Shown here one piece after another: positions 1 through 7,945 of a stretch of 64,000 nt of DNA; position 1 is the first letter of the stretch; each line of letters starts with the position of its first letter. A program made the position numbers and the translations under genes. This DNA comes from CAZRKC01 sp964600665 (GTDB lineage Bacteria; Bacillota; SLNR01), in NCBI GenBank assembly GCA_964600665.1, contig CAZRKC010000001.1, positions 62,001-126,000 on the forward strand. Direction: 5' to 3'. The notes below the pieces were generated by a model. The model did no database searches. It had not been told where the DNA came from and was given only the letters and a program-made list of their open reading frames with translations.

Positions 1-47
1 GGTTAATGATGCTTGGTTCAAAAAAAGCAGAGGAGATAGTTGCATGA
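1..47 (+). CDS. ABC transporter ATP-binding protein, C-terminal end (partial)
   Basis: The first 47 bases hold the last 14 codons of a gene that began before the window; the tail reads LMMLGSKKAEEIVA and then stops. Its TGA overlaps the ATG of the next permease (ATGA at 44-47), the usual coupling inside an ABC operon. The LMMLGS stretch resembles the IGLLMAG-type end of nucleoside/simple-sugar importer ATPases (the second ABC domain of YufO/BmpB-like proteins). No nucleotide-binding motif lies inside the window, so the call rests on this short tail and on the two permeases that follow. Confidence 0.6.
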   Translation, partial: LMMLGSKKAEEIVA

Positions 48-1168
48 TAAAACACCATAAATCTTCTGCCCGGATGAAACAATACCGCTTTGTCAAAAGT
101 GTCATCCCCTCACCTTTCCTGATGGTTTTGATACCTTTCTTAGCCATTATTTTGGCTTTACTTATGTCTGGACTCTTTTTATCATTATCTGGATACGATC
201 CCCTACGGGTATTCTTGGTGATGTATCGCGGTGCTTTCGGTTCACGATATGCCTTATCGGAAACCATGGTCAAAACGATTCCCCTTCTCTTATGCAGCTT
301 AGGTGTATCGATATCTTTCCGAATGAAGCTTTGGAATATCGGTGCTGAAGGGCAATTCCATGCTGGTGCCATGGGAGCAACATGGTTAGCTTTAAAATTT
401 CCTGATTCTCCGGCTGCATTATTATTGCCTTTGATGCTACTCTTCGGTTTTTTATGCGGGGCCTTCTGGGCTTTATTAAGTGCAATCCCGAAAGCACGCT
501 GGGATGTCAATGAAACTATTACATCCCTTATGTTAAACTATGTCGCAATATTACTGATGAGCTACTTTGTTTATGGGCCATGGCGTGATCCACTGGGGTA
601 CAATTTCCCTCTGACAGCAAAGTTCTCCAATAACGCAATTTTACCCACAATTCTCAATACCCGGATTCATTATGGTCTCTTCATTGGTTTATTTTTTGCT
701 GTGATTATTTTTTGGGTCTTCCGATATACGAAATGGGGCTATCAGGTACGCGTGATTGGGGAAAGCCCTTCAGCAGCACGATACGCTGGTATGAATATCG
801 CCAAGAATATTGTTTTAGTTATGATATTCAGCGGCGGTTTAGCGGGTATCGCGGGGATGGCTGAGGTATCAGGACTTGCCCATCGATTGCAACCAGGAAT
901 CAGTGCCGGGTATGGATATACTGCAATCATTATTGCTTGGCTCGCACGCCTTCATCCATGGAATATTATCGTTACTTCCTTTTTATTCGGGGCACTCCAA
1001 GTAGGCAGCTATTCCATTCAGACTACGGGATTGCCCGCCGCCACAGTATCGATGCTCCATGGCATGATTCTTTTCTTTATACTCGCAGGTGAACTTTTCA
1101 CTTATTATCGACGGATTCCTGTGAAAGAAAACACACCACTGTTAAAGGGGGAGCGGAAAAATGAATAG
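44..1168 (+). CDS. Nucleoside-type ABC importer permease 1
   Basis: Integral membrane permease of 374 residues in the branched-chain/simple-sugar permease superfamily (BPD_transp_2). About ten hydrophobic segments are visible from residue 27. Family-typical stretches include LWNIGAEGQ near residue 95 and NETITSLMLNYVA near residue 165. This is the first-permease pattern of BmpC/YufP (NupP) purine-nucleoside importers, which work with a lipoprotein, an ATPase and a second permease. The gene starts inside the stop of the ATPase gene and overlaps the second permease by 8 bases, so all are one operon. The downstream xpt gene supports purine compounds as cargo. Exact substrate is inferred, not shown. 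Confidence 0.85.
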   Translation: MIKHHKSSARMKQYRFVKSVIPSPFLMVLIPFLAIILALLMSGLFLSLSGYDPLRVFLVMYRGAFGSRYALSETMVKTIPLLLCSLGVSISFRMKLWNIGAEGQFHAGAMGATWLALKFPDSPAALLLPLMLLFGFLCGAFWALLSAIPKARWDVNETITSLMLNYVAILLMSYFVYGPWRDPLGYNFPLTAKFSNNAILPTILNTRIHYGLFIGLFFAVIIFWVFRYTKWGYQVRVIGESPSAARYAGMNIAKNIVLVMIFSGGLAGIAGMAEVSGLAHRLQPGISAGYGYTAIIIAWLARLHPWNIIVTSFLFGALQVGSYSIQTTGLPAATVSMLHGMILFFILAGELFTYYRRIPVKENTPLLKGERKNE

Positions 1169-2090
1169 CCCCCAGATTATTTCACTATTAGCGGCTGCAA
1201 TCACAGCTGGCACAGCAATATTATTTGCCGCATTAGGTGAGATCATCACTGAAAGAAGCGGTGTCCTCAACCTTGGCGTTGAAGGCATGATGTTGGCGGG
1301 AGCCGTCATGGGTTTCATGAGCTCGTACCGCACAGGTAACATTTGGTTGGGGGTTATCATTGCGATGTTTGCAGGCGGGATATTAGCGTGCATTCATGCA
1401 TTCCTCACAGTCACTTTGAAGGCAAATCAAGTCGTCAGCGGGTTAGCCTTAACCATGTTTGGTACTGGCCTCAGTGCCTATATTGGCAAAAGCTTAATCG
1501 GCATCCCTGCTATCAATACTTTCAAACCCATTATGATATTTTTATTGTCAGATATTCCAGTCATCGGTCAAATATTCTTTCAACAAAACGCCCTCGTTTA
1601 TCTCTCATATGTCTTGGCAGTTATAATATGGTTTGTTCTTTTCAAGACAAGAATTGGATTAAATATCCGTGCAGTCGGTGAAAACCCTGCAGCAGCGGAT
1701 GCCATGGGAATCAACGTTTTCCTAACGCGCTATATCGCAATCATTTTTGGAGGGATGTTTGCGGGACTTGGCGGGGCATACCTTTCACTTTCATATGCAC
1801 CGGCATGGCTAGAGAATATGACTTCTGGAAGAGGATGGATTGCAGTTGCGATGGTTATTTTCTCTTCCTGGAATCCACTACGGGCATTGGCTGGATCGTA
1901 TTTCTTTGGTGGGATAGACGCACTTGGGTACCGACTCCAAATTATTGGTGTCAGAGTACCATCCTACTTCCTTCGCATGCTACCATATCTGTTGACAATC
2001 GCAGTCCTCATCATATCAAATCTTAATAAGAAAAATCGCAAAAACACCCCGGCAGCTCTTGGGACGTCTTACGATCGTGAAGAACGCTAA
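1161..2090 (+). CDS. Nucleoside-type ABC importer permease 2
   Basis: Second membrane permease of the importer, 309 residues with about eight to ten hydrophobic segments. The N-terminal stretch ITERSGVLNLGVEGMM (from about residue 29) is the signature of second permeases in BmpD/YufQ (NupQ)-like nucleoside systems. The gene overlaps the end of permease 1 by 8 bases and has a good ribosome site (AAAGGGGGAG) within that gene's tail. It pairs with permease 1 to form the channel. xpt follows 20 bases after its stop, so uptake and salvage are probably co-transcribed. Purine nucleosides are the likely cargo by family and context. Confidence 0.85.
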   Translation: MNSPQIISLLAAAITAGTAILFAALGEIITERSGVLNLGVEGMMLAGAVMGFMSSYRTGNIWLGVIIAMFAGGILACIHAFLTVTLKANQVVSGLALTMFGTGLSAYIGKSLIGIPAINTFKPIMIFLLSDIPVIGQIFFQQNALVYLSYVLAVIIWFVLFKTRIGLNIRAVGENPAAADAMGINVFLTRYIAIIFGGMFAGLGGAYLSLSYAPAWLENMTSGRGWIAVAMVIFSSWNPLRALAGSYFFGGIDALGYRLQIIGVRVPSYFLRMLPYLLTIAVLIISNLNKKNRKNTPAALGTSYDREER

Positions 2091-2110
2091 AATTATCTGA
2101 GGTGAATCGA

Positions 2111-2680
2111 ATGGAAATATTAAAAAAGCGCATTTTGGATGAAGGGGTTATTATCAATGATCAAATTTTGAGGGTTGATTCTTTTCTTAATCACCAAATC
2201 GACCCGGCCCTTATGTATGAGATAGGTGAAGAATTCGCAAAACGATTTATTGGTGCCGAGGTGACAAAAATATTGACGCTTGAGTCTTCAGGAATCGCTC
2301 CTGCAATTATGACCGGTCTGATTATGGGTATCCCTGTGGTCTTTGCCCGTAAAAAAATCCCGAGCACATTGACTCAGGGGTTCTATAGCTGCCAGATTTA
2401 TTCGTACACTAAAAAAGAATCCGTTGACTTAGTAGTGTCTAACCAATACATTCACCATAACGATGTTGTATTAATCGTAGATGATTTCTTAGCTAACGGC
2501 GAGGCCGCACAAGGAATGGTAAACATCGTTAAACAAGCTGGTGCAAGCTTAGCTGGTATTGGCATTGTGATTGAGAAAGCATTTCAACCTGGAGGCGCCT
2601 TAATCCGAAATGCAGGAATTCGCCTTGATTCCCTTATAAAAATTGTCAGTATGAAAAGCGGTGAAATCACCATTGAATGA
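2111..2680 (+). CDS. xpt: Xanthine phosphoribosyltransferase
   Basis: Type I phosphoribosyltransferase that converts xanthine and PRPP to XMP in purine salvage. The N-terminus (EGVIINDQILRVDSFLNHQ), the ESSGIAPA segment and the PRPP-binding motif VLIVDDFLANGEAAQG near residue 125 match Bacillus Xpt closely, as does the length of 189 residues. I chose ATG 2111, not GTG 2102, because TGAGGTG at 2098-2104 then sits 6 bases upstream; GTG 2102 lies inside that ribosome site. It is the last gene of the importer operon and is followed by a terminator hairpin. Any purine riboswitch would lie before the window. Confidence 0.93.
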   Translation: MEILKKRILDEGVIINDQILRVDSFLNHQIDPALMYEIGEEFAKRFIGAEVTKILTLESSGIAPAIMTGLIMGIPVVFARKKIPSTLTQGFYSCQIYSYTKKESVDLVVSNQYIHHNDVVLIVDDFLANGEAAQGMVNIVKQAGASLAGIGIVIEKAFQPGGALIRNAGIRLDSLIKIVSMKSGEITIE

Positions 2681-2683
2681 AAA

Positions 2684-2708
2684 AACAGCCGCGAGGCTGT
2701 TGATTTTT
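2684..2708. terminator. Bidirectional terminator between xpt and tRNA-Leu
   Basis: Seven-base-pair stem AACAGCC/GGCTGTT (2684-2690 and 2695-2701) with a GCGA loop. It is followed by GATTTTT on the plus strand and by TTTTTT on the minus strand, so it can end both xpt and the convergent tRNA gene. Confidence 0.75.
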
Positions 2709-2794
2709 GGTGCCGAAGGTGGGATTTGAACCCACACAAGCGTAAGCTTACGGCGCCCTGAACACCGCGTGTCTGCCAATTCCACCACTTCGGC
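2708..2794 (-). tRNA. tRNA-Leu (anticodon CAG)
   Basis: Full class II cloverleaf on the minus strand. The acceptor GCCGAAG pairs with CTTCGGC, the anticodon arm CGGTG-TTCAGGG-CGCCG presents CAG, there is a long variable arm, and the T arm is GTGGG-TTCAAAT-CCCAC. The discriminator A is followed by an encoded CCA (2708-2710). Confidence 0.96.
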
Positions 2795-2956
2795 CTATTG
2801 AGTTACATCAACATTCTACAGACTTTCCCTGCCTTTGTCAACACGGGTTTGAAATATGATTAATTTTTGCTCATTTTAATCGTTGAGCGTTGATAGAGAT
2901 GTGATTGGATTTTGAGTTTCATGTGAACGGACGGTTAAATCGCCATTTTGTTAAAA

Positions 2957-2984
2957 TGCACACCCTGTAGCAGATGTCTATAAT
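2957..2984 (+). promoter_or_regulatory. Candidate sigma-A promoter for the HD-GYP gene
   Basis: A perfect TATAAT at 2979-2984 lies 40 bases before the start codon. The matching -35 (TGCACA at 2957-2962, spacing 16) is poor. The remaining upstream sequence back to the tRNA (2795-2956) shows nothing else I can name. Confidence 0.4.
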
Positions 2985-3024
2985 ATAATATTTATAGTCA
3001 TTTATTACTACCTCGGAGGTCATT

Positions 3025-4233
3025 ATGACACATAATTTGCGATCTATTGTAAGAGAGCGATGGAACGCCCTCTCAACTTACGTTACATTTGCGACTGCAT
3101 TCCTGATTGTGGTTTTTCAGTTACGCCCGCTTTCAAGACTTGGTTCTCATTTCCTAAACTGTTTGACCGTTTTTTTAGTATTATATTTAATTTGCATATT
3201 CTGGCACCGGCTGGTCAACATCCAAATAGAGTATTTGAATACCAACGCCGGCTCTATTGTGATTTTCAGCGCTATGATTTGTCTTATCGGCGCAGTGGTG
3301 TTTTACTCTGGGTCGTTAGAAAGCACCCTCAAATGGTTATTTGTCATCCCCATCACACTATCTTCGTATCGATACGGATTTAAACTGTCAATCATTCTTA
3401 CGCTGATCGTGGCTTTGACCCTATCATTCAATTACCTCATAGAGCACCAAGTGGATGATTATTATGATCCACTGATAGTCGACATACTGACAATACTGAT
3501 TTTGACCTCATCGTCCTTTGTGATTTCCAAAACGAAATCAGTTAGAACAAGCATGTTCACCCCGCTGGATATTAACCAATCGAAGATTCTTTTTCTGGAA
3601 GAAGCACTACCAATATCACCCTCGTTCTTGAGAGAATCGAATCAAACCTATACCACGAAAAAGGATACCGGATCACGACCGGATATTTGTTTGAGAATCC
3701 TGAATGAGAAAGATCGCTATGCACTTTCCCATTCTCACCGAGTGGCCGTAAACTGCCGTCTGATTGCAGAGAAAATGGAAATCAATCAAGAAATCATCAG
3801 CCATCTTCTGACGGCAGCTACCTATCATGACATCGGTATGGTGGAGATCTCACCACTTGTCCTCAGTAAAAAAACACCCCTTACCACCTCCGAGACACAT
3901 TTAGTGTCTAGGCATCCAGAATGGGGGGCAGAAATCATGAATGACGGTATGGTTGATGAAAGCGTTGTTCAGGGTATTATTATGCATCATGAGCGCATGG
4001 ACGGTACCGGTTATCCAATTGGGTTAACGGGTGAACAGATACCGATCATCCCCCGTATTATAGCGGTGGCAGATACCATTGACAGCATGGCTTCTCTCCG
4101 GCCATTCTCATCAGCAAAATCCGTCTACGAGATATGTGAAGAGCTGAAACATCATTCCGGTTTGAAATTGGATGTCCAAGTGTGTGAGGCAGCAATTACG
4201 CTTATAAAGAATGAAATACTGGTTATGCCTTGA
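3025..4233 (+). CDS. Membrane HD-GYP domain phosphodiesterase
   Basis: Protein of 402 residues with about six N-terminal membrane segments (residues 15-170) and a C-terminal HD-GYP domain. Visible motifs are HSHRV (236-240), the HD pair at 268-269, and HHERMDGTGYP at 321-331, which contains the GYP signature. HD-GYP proteins hydrolyse cyclic-di-GMP or related dinucleotides. The membrane part is not a recognised sensor but may detect an envelope or soluble signal. Ribosome site CGGAGGT lies 5 bases before ATG 3025. It is monocistronic, with the next gene convergent. No GGDEF domain is present, so the protein should be degradative only. Confidence 0.85.
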   Translation: MTHNLRSIVRERWNALSTYVTFATAFLIVVFQLRPLSRLGSHFLNCLTVFLVLYLICIFWHRLVNIQIEYLNTNAGSIVIFSAMICLIGAVVFYSGSLESTLKWLFVIPITLSSYRYGFKLSIILTLIVALTLSFNYLIEHQVDDYYDPLIVDILTILILTSSSFVISKTKSVRTSMFTPLDINQSKILFLEEALPISPSFLRESNQTYTTKKDTGSRPDICLRILNEKDRYALSHSHRVAVNCRLIAEKMEINQEIISHLLTAATYHDIGMVEISPLVLSKKTPLTTSETHLVSRHPEWGAEIMNDGMVDESVVQGIIMHHERMDGTGYPIGLTGEQIPIIPRIIAVADTIDSMASLRPFSSAKSVYEICEELKHHSGLKLDVQVCEAAITLIKNEILVMP

Positions 4234-4235
4234 AC

Positions 4236-4703
4236 CTACATTTCTTCTGGATCTACATTAATCTTTCCACTGATTTCCTCTACATGAATACATATCACAT
4301 GGATTCCCGATAGCGTACTCTTTGTGAGAGGTGTCCAGTCGGATCCGTCTGCATATTTTGCAATAATCCTGTTAACCCCCTCTAATTTCGTATCCAGATC
4401 ATCGATAATTTCAGCAGCACCAAAAGCCAGAACACTCGTGAACCGAACGCCATAATTGCACGGCTGTTGATCCTTTACCAATTTTTTCGGCTCACTAACC
4501 TCAAAACATACTCTTGAACTATCTCTGATATTATCAACTTTCCGACCATGAAGATTGCAATGGATCCATATTTTCCTATCAGAATAGGCGTAATTAACGG
4601 GCGTAATGTATGGCTGACCGTCTTTCACTGTTGCAAGGCGTCCATAAAATCCATGTTTAAGAAATTCTTCACTTTCAAGTTTGGACAACCATTTGGCTGG
4701 CAT
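4236..4703 (-). CDS. Pyridoxamine 5'-phosphate oxidase-family flavin-binding protein
   Basis: Small protein of 155 residues in the split-barrel FMN-binding superfamily (PNPOx-like, NimA-related). Seen features: EEFLKHGFYGRLATVKDGQPY near the N-terminus, then PVNYAYSDRKIWIHC, the region that normally holds the flavin. Relatives act as FMN reductases, nitroimidazole reductases or heme/flavin binders, so the reaction is open. The start at 4703 is chosen because AAAAGGAG lies 8 bases upstream; a longer frame would begin at 4751 without a site. Its stop nearly abuts the HD-GYP stop (convergent). The MFS gene upstream on the same strand is 60 bases away, so the two may be co-transcribed. Confidence 0.75.
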   Translation of the reverse strand: MPAKWLSKLESEEFLKHGFYGRLATVKDGQPYITPVNYAYSDRKIWIHCNLHGRKVDNIRDSSRVCFEVSEPKKLVKDQQPCNYGVRFTSVLAFGAAEIIDDLDTKLEGVNRIIAKYADGSDWTPLTKSTLSGIHVICIHVEEISGKINVDPEEM

Positions 4704-4763
4704 AGAGCACGCTCCTTTTCTTTTTTTTTCACTTTCTATGTAATTGCACAAATACCTTTATTT

Positions 4764-6125
4764 TCAAGATTGCCGGATAGCTACTTTGCGTTTCTCTCGA
4801 GGCATTGTTTCCTTCGAAAGACTAATGGCAATCGTACCAACAATGACACTCGCTAACATAAAGCCAAACGCCGCCTTGAATGCTTCAGCTGTATATGACC
4901 CATCCTGCATTGAATTCTGGGCAATAATCATACCGATTAAGATTTGATATATTGCACCGCCGGACATTTGGAAGAAGTTATTGACCCCACTGACTGCCCC
5001 AGTTAACTTTGCCGGGAATAACTCTTTCACTTGAGCAACTCCGACTGAGCCAAGCCCCAGACCGCCCGCGATCCCCATGCAGAGGAATAGCACATAAAGG
5101 GCGCTAACTGTTAACTTCTCAGGCATAATTGCTAAAGGAATCCAACAAATAGTTGTGAGTAATGCCGATGTAAAATTTACGATTTTTCTTGATTTGATCA
5201 CTTTGTCAGACAGATAACCTCCAATTGGAGAGGTAATTAACGAACCAATCGAAATCATCATCAAAAGACTACCTGCCTGGACTCTGCTTAACCCAATAAT
5301 ACTCATTAAATACGGTCCACCCCAAAGGCTTTGTAAGCCTAAACCAACGCCGGCAAAAACGAACCCCCTCACAAGCAAAGGCCACAGATAAATATTACTG
5401 AATACCGTCTTTAAATTTTGAAGCACGCTCGTTTCATCTTTAACTGAAGTGGTTTCAACTGGAATCCCATCGATTTCATCAATGGTTCGATACCCAATTT
5501 CGCTCGGATGGTTTCTGACAAAAAAATGTGCAGCAATAGCCATGACAAGTGTTAAAATTCCGATAATACCAATTGTAAGCCTCCAGCCTATGGTATTCAT
5601 TGCTGCGGCCAGGGGTGCAGCTGCAATCAACGCCCCCAAAGCTCCTAGTGCACCCAAAAAGCCGGATAGCGTCGCAAATTCATTGCGGCGAAACCAGACA
5701 GCCATTATCTTTAAAGTCGGCACATATACACATGAGACTCCTAATCCAATGAGGAAACGACCCGCCACTGCCCAATAGAAAGTCGGGGCTACGCTGAATA
5801 AGAAAGCACCCATCCCGGCAACTATAAAACTGACTGTTACTAATTTCCGCGGTCCGATTGTATCAGATAGGATGCCAGCGGGGATTTGCATCAGCGCATA
5901 GGGATAGAAATACATTGAACCCAGAACGCCCAAAGCCACGGAATCGATTTGAAAATCTGACATCAAATCTGAGGACATGACGGCTGTGGACATTCTGTGA
6001 AATACGACGAGTAAATAAGCCATCGCCAAAATCCCAAATATGATCCACCGATATGATAACATGCGACTATCCTTCGTTTTTACATCTTTCTCGCCCGAAG
6101 GGCTCATTTTCTCTCTATCATTCAT
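4764..6125 (-). CDS. MFS transporter (anion/organic-acid type)
   Basis: Twelve-segment major facilitator protein of 453 residues. The early loop AGILSDTIGPRK (MFS motif A region) and the pattern RWIIFGILAMAYLLVVFHRMS resemble the ACS/NarK side of the superfamily, which carries organic anions, hexuronates or nitrate. Cargo cannot be told. ATG 6125 has GGGGGA 7 bases upstream. A good promoter with TTGACA/TATATT lies at 6159-6186, back to back with the tRNA promoter. A PNPOx-like gene follows 60 bases downstream. Confidence 0.8.
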   Translation of the reverse strand: MNDREKMSPSGEKDVKTKDSRMLSYRWIIFGILAMAYLLVVFHRMSTAVMSSDLMSDFQIDSVALGVLGSMYFYPYALMQIPAGILSDTIGPRKLVTVSFIVAGMGAFLFSVAPTFYWAVAGRFLIGLGVSCVYVPTLKIMAVWFRRNEFATLSGFLGALGALGALIAAAPLAAAMNTIGWRLTIGIIGILTLVMAIAAHFFVRNHPSEIGYRTIDEIDGIPVETTSVKDETSVLQNLKTVFSNIYLWPLLVRGFVFAGVGLGLQSLWGGPYLMSIIGLSRVQAGSLLMMISIGSLITSPIGGYLSDKVIKSRKIVNFTSALLTTICWIPLAIMPEKLTVSALYVLFLCMGIAGGLGLGSVGVAQVKELFPAKLTGAVSGVNNFFQMSGGAIYQILIGMIIAQNSMQDGSYTAEAFKAAFGFMLASVIVGTIAISLSKETMPREKRKVAIRQS

Positions 6126-6158
6126 TCAATCGTCCCCCTTTTATTACGGCACAAGAAT

Positions 6159-6186
6159 AATATACTCCTTTTATTCGTTTTGTCAA
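6159..6186 (-). promoter_or_regulatory. Sigma-A promoter for the MFS gene
   Basis: Minus strand TTGACA (6186-6181), spacer of 16, TATATT (6164-6159). It lies 33 bases before the start codon and 30 bases from the divergent tRNA promoter's -35. Confidence 0.7.
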
Positions 6187-6216
6187 TGGAACCAGTACAA
6201 AGCACAGGCTCTGATA

Positions 6217-6245
6217 TTGACATTCGTTTAGGGATGGGGTAGAAT
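6217..6245 (+). promoter_or_regulatory. Sigma-A promoter for the tRNA-Trp/tRNA-Tyr unit
   Basis: TTGACA at 6217-6222, 17-base spacer, TAGAAT at 6240-6245, about 23 bases before the tRNA-Trp 5' end. Near-consensus, as expected for a stable RNA operon. Confidence 0.8.
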
Positions 6246-6267
6246 TAATTTCGAAACCTGATTTGAT

Positions 6268-6343
6268 AGGGGTGTAGCTCCAACGGTAGAGCAGCGGACT
6301 CCAAATCCGCGTGTTGGGGGTTCGAATCCCTCCGCCCCTGCCA
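6268..6343 (+). tRNA. tRNA-Trp (anticodon CCA)
   Basis: Complete 76-base cloverleaf. AGGGGTG pairs with CGCCCCT, the anticodon arm GCGGA-CTCCAAA-TCCGC presents CCA at 6301-6303, and the discriminator G is followed by encoded CCA. Confidence 0.97.
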
Positions 6344-6352
6344 TTTATTCAA

Positions 6353-6438
6353 GGAGAGGTTCCCGAGTTGGCCAAAGGGGGCAGACTGTAAATCTGCTAG
6401 CATCGCTTTCGCTGGTTCGAATCCAGCCCTCTCCACCA
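6353..6438 (+). tRNA. tRNA-Tyr (anticodon GTA)
   Basis: Class II cloverleaf of 86 bases. GGAGAGG pairs with CCTCTCC, anticodon arm GCAGA-CTGTAAA-TCTGC, a long variable arm (GCATCGCTTTCGC region), T arm CTGG-TTCGAAT-CCAG, and encoded CCA. It is 9 bases after tRNA-Trp, clearly the same transcript. Confidence 0.97.
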
Positions 6439-6446
6439 AAAATCCA

Positions 6447-6475
6447 CCGCACTTCATATGTGCGGCTTTTTTTTT
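6447..6475 (+). terminator. Intrinsic terminator of the tRNA operon
   Basis: CCGCAC (6447-6452) and GTGCGG (6460-6465) form a 6-bp stem, followed by nine T residues at 6467-6475. Confidence 0.9.
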
Positions 6476-6584
6476 AAAAACATGCAGGAAATATTTCATG
6501 CAGGCAGAAATATGTACCGTGTTGATGCACTTTGAAACCTGAATAAATAGGTTTTTTCTTTTTCATTCTGAGAGGAGGAACAAT

Positions 6585-7865
6585 ATGTCCGGGGAGCAAA
6601 AAAATAAGCCCTTTTATGGTAGGGTTCTAGTTTTTTATCTTTTATTCATTTATGCAGTACAAATGGGGTTTGCACTGTATAGCCGTTCCGTAATCTATCC
6701 CTTTATGCTGCAGGAGCTTCCATGGACCCGAGCACAGATTATGCTGGGTCATACTGGTTCCTCCATGTTATTTGGATTTGCTTCACCTGTCGTTGCCTAT
6801 ATCATTAACAAATATAATGCGAAGCTTTCTATTACTTTAGGTGCTGGCCTTATTGTTATTACAAATACATTAATGGGTTTCTATGGAACGAACTATACGT
6901 TTTATATGATTCTGAGCATCATCAACGGCCTCGGTCTTTGCATGTCCTCTCTATTAGCCACACAAACCATCGTAATCAACTGGTTCCATGTTCGTCGTGC
7001 GATGGCATTAGGTATTGTTTTAGCAGGAGGCTCAATCGGCGGATTTATTTTCCCACAAGCAGTAACTTACATCATCGAAAGCTCGGGTGGTGTCTGGCGC
7101 CTTGGATGGTTCACCTGCGCTGCCGCGTCTTTTTGTGTTATGATTTTGAACTTGATCCTTGTCAAAAATAAACCCTCTGATTTAGGTCAGTATCCTGATG
7201 GTATTGAACCAGGCTCTGAAAGTGTCGAAACCGGCAGACGGAGAACATTTCGAAGTAAAATCAATTGGAAACTAAAAGATGCCGTTCGAACACCATCATT
7301 ATGGCTGATTATCATGGCAAGCGCTGGCAACCTATTTCTATGGCATATCATGCAAAGTCAAGGACCGTTTCATCTTCAAGATCGTGGTTATGATGCAGCG
7401 TTTGCATCATTTCTGTACAGCCTAGCAATTGGCAGCAGCATTATTGGTCGATTTGCAATCGGAGCGATCGGAGATTATGTGGAGACCCGTTATTTATATG
7501 CGTTTGGCATACTCTGTATCCTGCTGGGAGGGATTGCCTTCTGGTACGCTTCCCCTGAGCGAGCATGGGTTGCTTACTTTTACCCAATCCTATCAGGGAT
7601 AGGTTTCGGCACCGCGTTTCTTTGCCGCTCGTTACTTGTCAGCAATTACTTTGGATCCGGCTCCTTTGCAACAATTAGTGGTTTCACTACTCCAATCGGG
7701 TCTTTGATCACTGCTTTTGCACCACCCGTTGCTGGTTACGTGTTTGACACTACAAATAGTTATCTGCCTATACTCATATTTGCCTGGTGTCTGGCAGCAG
7801 TCGCCATATTTGCTTCTTTATCTTGCACACCTCCCAGCATACGAGAGGAACTACCAGCGGCCTGA
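6585..7865 (+). CDS. MFS transporter (OFA/monocarboxylate-like)
   Basis: Twelve-segment carrier of 426 residues. The pattern of YSRSVIYPFMLQELPWTRAQ in the first external loop and the residues around AGGSIGGFIFPQAV near residue 145 fit the OFA/MCT branch of the MFS (oxalate/formate and monocarboxylate carriers). Substrate unknown. GAGAGGAGG sits 6 bases before ATG 6585. A terminator follows (7884-7921), then a sensor kinase gene 80 bases away on the same strand. The kinase could sense the carrier's substrate, but that is inference only. Confidence 0.8.
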   Translation: MSGEQKNKPFYGRVLVFYLLFIYAVQMGFALYSRSVIYPFMLQELPWTRAQIMLGHTGSSMLFGFASPVVAYIINKYNAKLSITLGAGLIVITNTLMGFYGTNYTFYMILSIINGLGLCMSSLLATQTIVINWFHVRRAMALGIVLAGGSIGGFIFPQAVTYIIESSGGVWRLGWFTCAAASFCVMILNLILVKNKPSDLGQYPDGIEPGSESVETGRRRTFRSKINWKLKDAVRTPSLWLIIMASAGNLFLWHIMQSQGPFHLQDRGYDAAFASFLYSLAIGSSIIGRFAIGAIGDYVETRYLYAFGILCILLGGIAFWYASPERAWVAYFYPILSGIGFGTAFLCRSLLVSNYFGSGSFATISGFTTPIGSLITAFAPPVAGYVFDTTNSYLPILIFAWCLAAVAIFASLSCTPPSIREELPAA

Positions 7866-7883
7866 CAGAACTTAACTATTTTG

Positions 7884-7921
7884 GAGCGGTCGTGATCAAA
7901 TAGACCACCGCCGCTCTTTTT
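7884..7921 (+). terminator. Intrinsic terminator after the MFS gene
   Basis: GAGCGG (7884-7889) pairs with CCGCTC (7911-7916), with an inner GGTC/GACC, followed by five T residues. Confidence 0.7.
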
Positions 7922-7945
7922 CTATGAACTGGAGGATACATTTTC

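Noticed and set aside
2600..2788. 62-codon minus-strand frame
   Set aside because: It reads through the tRNA-Leu gene and the end of xpt; no ribosome site.
6245..6499. 84-codon minus-strand frame
   Set aside because: It is the antisense of tRNA-Trp and tRNA-Tyr plus their terminator.
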